Shown piece after piece: positions 27,501-39,500 of a stretch of 64,000 nucleotides of DNA. Position 1 is the stretch's first letter. The number at the start of each line of letters is the position of its first letter. The DNA comes from Sisyra terminalis (Eukaryota; Arthropoda; Insecta; Neuroptera; Sisyridae): NCBI GenBank assembly GCA_958496175.1, contig OY292275.1, positions 8,618,001-8,682,000 of the forward strand, in the 5' to 3' direction. Both the position numbers and the translations under genes were made by a program. Under the pieces are notes generated by a model. The model searched no databases. It worked only from the letters and a program-made list of their open reading frames with translations, and was not told the DNA's origin.

Positions 27501-30500
27501 CTGTCATGGAACAGTAAGTAAATCCTAAGTACGTGAGGTTGGTCCACTATCATTGCCGCAAGTTCTCGTTTAGTGAGCTTTCAGTGCTTTACTCTCTATA
27601 TAGCAGCTTCAAGAATTTGATGCGTTCCAATTTAGCATTCTCATCGCTGTTGTCGAGAAGATTTATCACCAAGTGGTTTACATGGTCATTCAACCTTTTT
27701 GGTATGTTTCATTGAACTTGGTAGTTTTTTTCCTAACAAAGGTTACAGGGCCATAGTTCACAATATATCACAAACCTTCATGGCGTCCTGAACTAAAATC
27801 GTTGAAAAATATTGATTGGAGGTTGACCACACAATTGGCTATTGTATGTTTGAAATGGCTCCAAAATTGATTTTTTGGCAAACATTTTCCAGCCAAAAAC
27901 AGTCACGGCTTTAAACTGATCAATCACTATTGTTGCTTATTTTTTAAACCAGCGAATCACAAACGTTTTCTATTCACATTAATTCCAAGTCATCAATTCT
28001 TCTCATCTTAGCAATTATATTTTAACTAAACGTAAGTTAGTTGATATCGCCATTTCAGAAATATTGCCATATTTTTAATTCTAAATATGGATGTGATTAA
28101 ATATACAAACTTTGTAAAGTTTTTATGTATTTTTTAACACTGTTATCTTAGTTTTATACTGAACAGCGAAAATTAATTTGTGTAATTTGGCTTTGAACAA
28201 CATGCATTGTTATTATGTTTTAGTTCTCCTGAAGAAGTTGGAAATAAATACCAACGAAACGTTGAGATAATTTGAAAATTTAACGTCTTATTATTTGATT
28301 CCAAGTTGCCAAGAACATTATTAACTATATACAAACTAATGTTTCATTTTAACTAATTAAGTGTGTTTTTAAATATATAAATTTTATTTTACATATTTCG
28401 AATCATACTAATAGATGAATGACAAAATCAGATCTCAGCTTTTATATTTTTTTAAATAAGAAGAAAATTCAGGTTATTCAAGATCTTTTTGTTTTTTTTT
28501 ATTTTTTATTTAATATTTTATTATTTCAAAAAGCAACGTTTCGTTACTAATCGTATACTTATAAGAATATTAAACACAATAAGGCCCATATGCATACCAA
28601 AAGTCATCAAATCTCATTTATTCATGAGTTTTTAGACATGTTATTTAAGACATGATATTTATCAACACATTTTTATTTTTGACTATATGTATCCCTCGAA
28701 ATAGTATTGTTCTTTTGACCAATTTGCTTCTAAGGTTGTTATTAGTCAGGGACTGGATGCTTACTGGGAGAAATTCCTAGGGAAGTTTCCTATTTCCTTC
28801 AGTACTTTTTTAAACCGAATATATGAATGTTTTTTTAATCATTTGACTCTTCAGCACATAGTTTAAGTTGCTTACTTTTCTGTATGTGTATAATCTAGCT
28901 GTTGGAATGTGCTACAATTTTATCCCGATCATAATCAGGTCATTATTTTTCTCCTTTCTATGCAATAGTTTGGAGTTAACCATAGTCTTTAAGCCATTGT
29001 TCCAGGTGTAATATATTAGGTATTGTTTGATGAATTAGGTTCTCTTCTTTTGGTATTCTCTTCATTTCTGTGTACATATATTGATCTTTTTTCAGATTTT
29101 AAAATGTCGAATGAAGGTATAAACATTTTTCTTTTTAATTAATTTGTGATCCTTCTAGTAGATAACCCTATTTATACCATAATGATTTTGATTTTCTTGT
29201 AGCTTATTACTGTTAGTACAGTTTAATACTGGTTCTGATTTTATAAATAATTTCTACCTTTTCATTACTTTTTACACTTTTTACGTACTTACTTGGTATT
29301 AAAAAATTTTCCTGAAATCCTATCACCATTTCGGTCATAATTCTATAAATATCTTCGAAAATCGGTTCAAAGCATTACAATTTTAGTGCACGGTTCTTGG
29401 TTCGAAAATCATCCCTAATTTAACGATGTTACATACGATTGTAGTTTGGATAGTTTGATGATTTCTTCTGGCACTTTGATGGTCGATTTCATCCCTTTAA
29501 CGTGGTATGTTTTCGAAAAAAAATACACAGCATGTACTTATAGTAACCAGTGGTTACTACCAGTGGTTACTTATAGTAACCAGTGGTTACTATAAGGGGT
29601 GGTTACTAACCACCCCTTCTGAACAACTGGAGGTACCCAAAAATACTATTTTTAAGAAGATTAGAAACCTGGGCTGGGCTGGAAACGACAAATATGTAGG
29701 TAAACTAAATTTCTCAGAATAATATCGTCAGGATAAGCGACGCTAGAGAAATTAAACACTCAAGAAATTAACCGTTTGGCTATGAATCTATAAAAACTAT
29801 TAAAAATACTGTTTAAAAATAAATTTAAAATCATTGACATATTAATTTCAATACCTTTTAATCAATTTAATCAATATCATTCTTTTTATTGTTTGGAAAA
29901 CAAACAATATTATATTTATCGACTTGAATAGAGTTATAAAATTTTCCACATAAAACTTAATTATGTGATGAAAAGGTATTATTCAACAGATTTTCAATGG
30001 TTCATTCATTTTACCGTTTCCACGAAGAAAACATCAAAATATCATCCTTATGTGTTTTATTGTACCATACAGTGTACTCAATAACGAAAAATACACAAGT
30101 TGTGTTTCAATAAAATCTGGGAAATCACATCAATGATATCAATTAAAGAACCGTTTAAGGAAGAAATAATCGAGATTGAAATGTCTAATCGAATAAATCT
30201 TAAAAGCTTTATCAACTGAAAGCTTTCTTTCATCGACAAAAAGAACAATGCAACATATATATAAACAACACTTAATTTTAGTGATGCGAGGAAAATGCTA
30301 GTGAAGAAAATTAAATTATTTTGTGTAATCGTTTCATCAAATCCATCCTCCCGAGACCGAGATCGTTTAAAAGAACAAACATTTTCAGATTTGATTAAGG
30401 ACTATTGAAACATTTAATATGAAGAAGATAAAAAATTGTTGACTCAAACGGTTTATTCGGATATTAATACAGATCTACGCAGTTTTGCCCATTTTTATGG

Positions 30501-33500
30501 GCTGAGTTTCATTGCTTTTTTATGTGCTTTTCGTTTTAATACATCCAGAAGTGAACAGCAAAAAGATTGTAATCAAATAAATCATCACAATCCCAAAGGA
30601 AATACACAGAACGCTAAGAATTACATATTATCTTTTTTGAAAGTTCAAACAACACGCTATCGACTTCCCTCATTTCCTGTTGCATGCTAAAACCCTATTG
30701 CAATTTTATTAAGAGGCTGGCAATTTTCACTTGCACTGAAATATTTTTCTTTGCACAAAAAGGAATAATTAGGCAAATTGAAATAACAACTTTAATGGAT
30801 TGTTCAATAAACGAAAACATTTTGATAAAATAAATTAAAGAAAAGAACTCATAAAAGCTCGAGAATGGAATGAGGACTTTTTTTTTCTGGAATGGAAAAA
30901 TTATATTTGGTACGTTCATTAAAGAAAACGAAATCATTTTTCATCTGAACTTTTGAATTTTTTTTCATTTAAATAAAAAAACAACTCTCGTATACAATTT
31001 ATATACAATTTTTTTTCCTCATTTCCATTACCAAAGAATAAGTAGGTGTACAAAAAGAAAAATACCGAAAATGGCCATTTGAAATTTTCATACTTTGCTT
31101 GAGTGCTCCGATATTTCAAACGAGATAAAATAACAATTACGCTTAAAATGCTCATTTGCCATATTATTACCGTTTTAATTACGGTAATTTATTTAAAGAT
31201 AAAAATGTGAGAATTTTGGGATGTCTTAAATATTACCCAATTTACGAAAAATTATTCTCGCCTCACAAATTGAACTTGGAAATTTCAACGATATTTTATT
31301 CAAAAATCGTTTTTATTTCAATGAAACATCTGTACATCGGCTAAAATTCGACAATATATATTGCAGTAAAAAAAATCTCTAAAGAGAACTATAAATTGGT
31401 TTTTACGTTCAATTTTACGCTTCGTTGTGATCAATTTCAATTCAAATATAGAGCAAAAAAGAAAGCTCTACACTTTTATATTTGAAATTGCAAAACTGTG
31501 TTTATTGAAAAAGAAAAACTAATATTTAAATTGATATTTCAAATTCGGTTTATTTATCTATAGCGAGGGGTAAAGTTTTATCGTTAAAAAGTTATGAAAA
31601 ATCAGTTTTGAAATTATGCATGCAAATTGTTGCAAGTTGCAGAGAATGGAAGTTCAAATCCATCATTGTTTAAAAGTTCAAAATGTAAATTAAAAACTAA
31701 CAGACTTAATTAATGAGGAAAGTTTCTGTTCTAGATTCGTCACGTTGTGGCTGATAATACATCACAATTTGAGGGAAATGTTGTCGACATAAATGATATA
31801 TCATGTTTGGAAAAAGTGAACTTCTTATCTATGAACTTTTTACTCATATGCGATTAATTTCAATGTTTAAAAAGCTTTAAGAAATTTAGTTAAACAGAAA
31901 ACACACTTTTTTCGAGGCTAGTAATACGTTATTGACTAATTAAGCTACGAATTTGAATAAATGTTTAAAAAGCTTTACGAAATTTATTAAAATAAAAAAC
32001 ACTAGCTGTACGAGGCTAGTAATACTTTATTGACTAATTAGGCTACGAATTTGAATATCAAAAATCCATTGCCGGTTAAAATTTCACACTTTAGTAAAAA
32101 GCTTAAATATAAAGAATAATTGTTCATTCAATGCTTTATAGAATGCTTATCATCGCTGTGTAAAACAAATATCTATACTTTTTGTCTGAAATTGTGTTTT
32201 GGAATCGTTAGAAAGAGTATCGAACGACGGTAAATAACTAAGTCGATATAAAAATACAAAATATGATTTTTAACAAAACCAAAACCTGCTGTTTTAATTC
32301 AGTTAAAATCTTTAAGTGAAAAGCTCCTATCTCCTTGTTAGTACTCTCTTTTGTATTAAGATATTGTAGTTGCTAATCTTTTTTGTGATCTTTCCATGTA
32401 TTTTAGTAATTTTAAGTAATTATGAGTAATTAAAGGACTAACTAAACTTGAGATATTTGCTTTATTAATTTAACTAGTAGGAACCCTGGTATTTACATTG
32501 CAGTATTGACTATTATGGTTAGAAACCTGCTTAAGTATTAAAAAGCTAATTAATAGGTTACTTAATATTTCAAAATGGTTATCAGTCTATTAAGATCTGG
32601 ACCATTCAATCCTTAAATAGCATTTTCATATTTTCGATACTTAAATGAATTGGAGCAACATCCCAATCCATTGATGACATATATAGTCAATGGCGGATTG
32701 GGGGGGGGGTGCACGTGCCCCAGGGTATTTTTGTATAGGGTATAGGGTATTTTGGGTATTAAATTATTAAAGCTTTGAAAATATATGAATAAAGTAACAG
32801 AAAGAACATTAGTGAAACTCTAGTCTATTTCTGGTTGGAATTGCGATTGTTTTTCGTGATCCCTTTCACACTCTTGCAAATGAAAGATGATATTGTGCCC
32901 CCCCCAGGAAAAAATCCTTAATTTGCCCTTGCATTTGGTTGAATATTTCAGTCAATATTTGAATACTAAGGAAAACATAATCGGAAGTGAAAAATCAAAA
33001 GCTAAGGCTTTTCAAAAGCTTCATTTTATATTGATGTAAATCACCGAAAAGATAAAGTTTTATAATTTTATGTTAAAAGTTAGTTATAAATATTAATAAA
33101 ATTGTTGAGTGTAATTTGGAACTTTCCCTTAATTCACAGGAATTTTTAAGCAAACATAAAATTATTTAATAGTTTTTATTCCAGAATTATGGTTTTTAAG
33201 ATAATTGGGAACCTATCATTTGTAAATCGTAATATTAATGTGTACATAGATTAATTAAAAATTTTATTTTTAAATAAGTAAAAAATTATTATTTGTAACA
33301 AAAATAAAAAGAAAACAATGAAAAGTAAATATAAATTAATATTGAAATGATTTAATTTTGTGAATGAAGCTTAAATGGATTCTATAATGTCAATTATGAT
33401 TCTATTTCAACAGTTGTGTATTTTTAATGAAGTATTATAAATAAGTCATTATATTGATCAGTAAATCAGAAAACATGTCTTAACAATAACTTCTCCATTA

Positions 33501-36500
33501 ATATTCGATAATGAAGAAGTACAAACTTGAAGCTAGGTTCCATACGGCATAGGTACCTATATAGATACCTGAAGAATTGCCAACAAAGGCTACACAATCA
33601 ATTGCTAACAAATCGAAAAAAACGAGTGATAGTAAAGAAATTTCTGTAGTTTGCGATAAAAAAGAACTTAGAGAGCAAAAGAAGACGTACGTGGGCAAAA
33701 AAAATGGAGCCTGGAATTATGAAAAACATAAGCAGCCTCGTGTAATAACTGCAAGGAGCAAATTAAAATTATAAAATTTCTGAAATACACTTCTGTTAAT
33801 AAAGAAATACAGCAAAAGATTTTTCCAGATTTTTTGGAAACAAACATGAGGACAAAAAATAGATTTGTTAGGTTCATTATTTGGTAACCTGTTTACCAAT
33901 TAAAAGAAAAACTACTCCGTCAAGTGAATCAATGTAAGAATATGTTTTTAAATACAATAGGAATCAGTTGATATGCTATTTTCAATTGGAAAACCGCGAA
34001 ATTCAGAAAAAATTTAGCCAAACTTAGTAGTTCAAAGCTTTTTGGAAAAGAGCGTAAAGAGCTTTTATGAATTCTTCAATTCCTTACCAATGATGGAATC
34101 TCACTATTGCCGTGCAGCAATCAACAAAAAATATTTATTTCCGGAGTGATCTTGTATGCAACGATTACATGAAATTCATTTTCTTTATTTTATAAATGTT
34201 TTAGAACCCTAAAATCTATTTTCTTTACAATTTAATTCGTGAATAAATGATAATTTCCATAATGATCCATAATGATAATTTACCCAATAAAGAGAAAATT
34301 ATACCAAATTAGAAGTGAATTAACAAAAAAAAATAGCAATTTGAATAAAAAAAGTAGAAAATACAACGTTGTTAAGTTTGATGGTTCTGCAAGGGATATA
34401 AGTCTTATTTTTTAATAAATATAAGACTAACTAAACTTGAGATATTTGTTTTGTTAAGAGCCAGGATTTCTCAAGCGGGCCACTAAAAATCGACTATTCG
34501 ATTTTAATATATCTATGAGCATATTTTGGTAGCTTTATAGGTTGAAAGTAATACCTTAAAACGATTTTTGAAAATTTTAATTTTTCAAAAATTTATGAGC
34601 GAGTAAAAATTTCGAGTACTTTTTTTTTTAAATTATAATATATCAGTAAATAATTACTGGATTTTAATGAAACTCGGTTTGTGTGCTAAGGAATAGTAGA
34701 GGAATAGAAATAAAATAGTTAACGTAAAAAAAAATAAATTGTTTATTATTAATTAGTTTTATATTAAACAAATGGCAATTTAACTAACTTCTCGGTATTG
34801 TAGAAAAAATTTTTTTGTTATAAAAATATTTGTTGAATTATTAACTAAATGATGGCACAAGAAAATTTTAGTGCTCTCTTACCAGGAAAAAGATATGAAC
34901 AATTGAATGTGCTAGACAGTGACCGAGGTGGACATCCCAAACATCCCAATTCATTGATGACATATATTGTTGAATATTTCAATCAATATTTGAATACTAA
35001 GAAAAACATAATCGGAAGTGAATAATCAACGTTCTTTTCAAAAGCTTCATATTTATTTTGATGTAAGCCACCGAAAAGATCCCGAAAAGATAAAATTCCA
35101 TAATTTTATGAAAAAATTCAGTTAAATATAGCAATAAAAGTGTTGACTGAAATTTGGAATTTTCCCTTAATTCATAGGAAAACTTTTCGAAAGCATTTTT
35201 AAGCAAACATAAAATTATTGATTAGTTTTTATTCCAAAATTATGGTTTTTCAGATTATTGGAAATCTATCATTGGTAAATCGTAAAAATAATGTACATAG
35301 ATTAATTAAATATATATAATATGTAAATTTCAAAATTAAATTGTAACCCTTAATCTCAAAGGTAAGTAAGAAAAATTACAACGCAGTTGTTTTTATTTTG
35401 CAAAAATATAATTTTTCATTTCCCTAGATCATGAAAATCGTCCATGAAAAACTCTAATATAAAATAGCTTTCCACTTTCCATTTAGTTTAATGAGAATTT
35501 TAAAAACATGTTTCTTTTAAGATTTATCTGTCTCCATTTCTTCGTCTCGTAAAAACACATTTTATTAATAGAGACATTTTTCTTTTCAAATATTTTTTTA
35601 CAATATTTTCTTTTACATAAAAGTAAAATAAAACTGGGGATTTCATGGGTATTGGTCGTGCTTTCCACTAAGCTTTTACCTTTTTTTGTGAGGATTTGAA
35701 GGATATATTCTCTAAAACTTATTACGCGTTTTTATCAATCTATCGTTCAATCTAATCTGTAATGATGATCGATAAAATAAAAGTTATCTAGAAAAAAAAC
35801 TGTATATTGGAAAAATTTAATATAGAATTAGTTTTGATAAAGAGATGTTTTTTCAAACGTTTTTATCAGAGGAAGAACTGAGCCGAGCTCGGAATTTTAA
35901 AAAGAGGAAAGAAAAGTACTTACCACTGTCGTATTTCCTTTTCCGTAACTGAAACAAATTAAAATATAAATTAATTTGTACTGCACATATAAAGTCACGT
36001 TTAAAATTACTTTCAAGCATTAAGTTGCCATTTTTAAGTTGCGTGTAATCAATACTAGGAAAAGCTTCCCTATTAATAAAGCTCGTAATATAACTAATAG
36101 CCTTATAATTAACAGCACTTGCATTTGTAGATATGCAAATTACGTAGATGTAGAGAACCACAATTCGCAATGGGACCAAATTACGGAAATTCAGGTGCAT
36201 TGCATCAACTGCAATATCTTCAGAAACTTGAAACTTCTACATTTATTAGTTATAATTTGATTTAATCTTGGTAACCATAAGACAAATGTCGGAAAGAACA
36301 TGAGATATCTGAAGTTATAAGGATAATCTAATTGAAATTTTATTTATGCAATTAAACTGGAAAACCCGTCTTGTGCATTAACTTGGCGAAAGCTTCACTT
36401 GCATCGTTTGTATTTCAAAAAAAAAATGCAAAAGGGAATATTCATATTATGAATTATCCTCATTTTTATCGTACTAATATTCCGGATTCTATTAATGTAA

Positions 36501-39500
36501 TTGATTCTTCACGAAATATTCTTCCAGTTACTTTTTCTATATAACATGATAGGATATTATTATATTTAAAAGATTTCCAGTTATTTGAGTTAAGGAAATA
36601 CAATTTTGATTCATTTAAAATATTCAACAAACTCTTCAAAAGATGTGAAATATAAATTTAACTTTACCAAAGTTATTTTCCGAAATGAAAAATTAATTAT
36701 TTTCTGAAAAATATTTAAATGTTACGTAACATAAATTACCTCAATTCAATTAAAATTTCATTTAAAGTTTGTTGTATTTCACAGTATTTAATTCAGTAAA
36801 CCTTGTCTTATATTGTATAAACACTAATTTTTGCCTCTAAAGGATTTCGTTTTCATTTTATTCCCAAAAATCTTTATTTTTGTGAGAAACTATTTTTAGA
36901 AAACACAGACATCATTCATCATAGTACGGAAAATCCCATTTGTTGGCCACTGAAAAAGTTTGGTTATAAAAATGCGTAGTTGGGGTAATAATTCATGAAA
37001 TTATTTGAGCATTGGTAGAATTTCTGATCATTTAAACTCTTAAGGACTCATGGCATAAAATGTTTCAATTGAAATATTTGTGTAAACTGTATATACTTTA
37101 TATGGTCATTAAAGTATGAAGATTCCTAATTCAAAGAAAGATCATACTGATTATCAAAAATATTTTTATTAAACTAAATTTGGTGAAAATAAGTTATATA
37201 AAAATAAGTTTGGATATTTAAATAGTAAAAACTATAAATTTAGGGACATTTTTGTTGGATTTTTTGAAACTGCAGTAAAAATAAATTTTATTTCTACAGT
37301 TATCAATGTAGTATTTTCCATAAGTATCAATAAGATCAACCATAAGCTATCAATATTTTGAGCAATGCATTTATATCTGATAATAGCAGACACACGTCTC
37401 AATTGCAATAGGCTCCTAGCCAATGGAATTGCGAGATTTAATGAAGCTCATTTGTTTTGATTGTTGAAAATTTGAAAAATGTAAATAGCCACTCCTCCAA
37501 GAGTCAATGCCATAGCATATGCGTTATACGTATACGAATACGTATACACTATATAGAACGTTTTGTGCACTGATATCATTTGGAATCTATTGATACATTG
37601 ATTAAAATTAAAGGGTTAAATTTAAAAATACATTTAAATAGATTTTATTAAAAAATAAATTTGTTTAATTGGTGAAATAATTCATTTAAATTAAAGGTAG
37701 TGAAAATAATAAACTGATAATATTATTATAATTCAGTGAAATAATATAAAAAAAAAATCAAAATTGTAATCAGCATGAAAATTAAAGAAATATGTTTAAT
37801 TTTTTATTTTTTTTCTCAGGATTTCAACAAAATATTTTTGACAGAATCTGATGAAATTTTCGTTGATGAATTTTTTGCGGTCTTTTCAGTCTTGCAGTCT
37901 TATTTTCTTTTTTTTCGATTATCACGATACTATCTTGTATTCGTTTTCGGCATACCTTAGAAATGTTTTCTTAAAATAAATTCAATGTTTATGTAAACTA
38001 TATCAAATTATCAAATCACCACGATTGTTAGGACGACTATTCCCAGGCAGCGTAATACCAGGCGTGCTCATATACATATATGAAAAACTGTAATGTTTTC
38101 TACTTCATTCTCTCTTTCGTTAAATCTTATTAATTTATGTATTTAACACTTTAAACTGTCGTTTTTTAGTTTCATGAAATTTCAAGCCACAATGATGCTA
38201 AAATAGTTTTCACTTCAAAAAATCTTTCAAAAATCACCAAACCCAAAATTAAAATACGGGGAGTTACAATTAGGGTCACGAACTCCCCAGTTTTAATACA
38301 GATCCTCTGGAAAAATTATGTTTTCTCCAGACTCCAGTTTACGAAATATAATCATCGGATTTTTTCAATGCACCAAGAAGGCTGAATTATCGAAAAAAAA
38401 TGAAGATAAAGTATTCTTGATACTTATTAGTAATGCATTTGTAGAAAGGATATTTTCGTTAATGCATTATTAATGGACTGACCAGCGTAATAATTTGAGT
38501 GTTGAAATATGGTTGTTAAAGCTCAGCTGTATACAAAAATCAAGTATAATATGAATTGTAATACATTTTATATGTAATTTTGGATTTTATATATAAACCT
38601 GCATAACAATCGTCGCTAGAAGCAACCTAAAAAAGTTCCAAGTATGATTTTATTAAGAAAAAGTAACAAAATTTTGATACTTTTATAAAGTCAAAATAAC
38701 ACTGATCATTAATATTATTTTACTTTAAATTAAATCAATGAATTTATTAAGTAGGTATATTCGGGAGGAACAATCTCTTGATTTTTGAAAATTTCAAGTT
38801 GGTAATCCTAGAGTTACTTTTGGGGGCATGTTTTTGGATTTAACACATTGGATTTCATGTATCGGTTGTTGTATTATGAAAAGAATAGATAAGTTTTACT
38901 TAAAAGTAAAAGTAAGTAACTTGTGCAAAAAAAAAATTAAAGATTAAACTATCTTTCTTTGTCTAACATTCAAATCCATAACCATCAAAGCTTTATGATA
39001 TATTTACAGTACTAAATTCTTACAATCCATTACTCGTACACCATAAAATTATTACAGGTATAAATTTTAAAATTTATTCATTTTATACCTCTTTCTTATA
39101 TTTACAAAAATGGGTTCACTTTTCGGACTAAATATAAGTTAAATATTTCTTAAGGACTTCTTTAGTAGTATATTCAGAATTGGGATTTTCACACTTATGA
39201 ACAAAGGAACATAGTGGGGCAATAAATAACAATTACGGTCAAAATGGTGTATGAATATAAATACAAGGATAAAAAATAATGACAAATCAAAAATTCAACC
39301 AAATTCTTAACACGGTACGTGTTTTTTTGCGATTCTGGCTTGTATTCTATTTTGTTGTAATAAAAATAAAATTACTCCAAAAATAAGAGGAGCAATTTTG
39401 CTCCAGTACATAACAATAGGTCTCAAGACTATAAAGTATTGACAAAGAACTGTTTAAGCACTTAAATATTACACTTGCTGCAAAAAAAAATGGGGAAAAA

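Larger units (their letters stand above)
14447..35923 (-). other. Frq: Frequenin 21.5-kb intron 2
   Basis: Lies between the microexon and exon 3. It holds a Jockey RT remnant (15.3 kb), a small MITE (18.0 kb), an AT palindrome (18.5 kb), a Jockey 3' fragment (19.6 kb), a pogo relic (20.7-21.6 kb), an inverted-end element (21.8-22.2 kb), the composite hAT element (24.4-26.2 kb), ribozyme-like motifs (28.2 and 28.5 kb), hairpins (29.5 kb), and local duplications (31.9, 32.7 and 34.9 kb). The remainder is plain AT-rich sequence; 23.4-23.7 and 30.3-30.7 kb are slightly more GC-rich and could be regulatory, without direct proof. Confidence 0.85.

Noticed and set aside
32698..32720. G-run as a telomeric or quadruplex array
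   Set aside because: A single G run at a MITE end, with no tandem array.
35853..36260. A 115-codon - strand frame and a + strand frame over the microexon
   Set aside because: The longer frame reads the microexon in the wrong phase and has no domain; splice signals support the 25-nt exon.
38255..38300. Short GGGGAGTT...AACTCCCC hairpin
   Set aside because: 8-9 bp stem only, no recurrence, within decayed transposon sequence.
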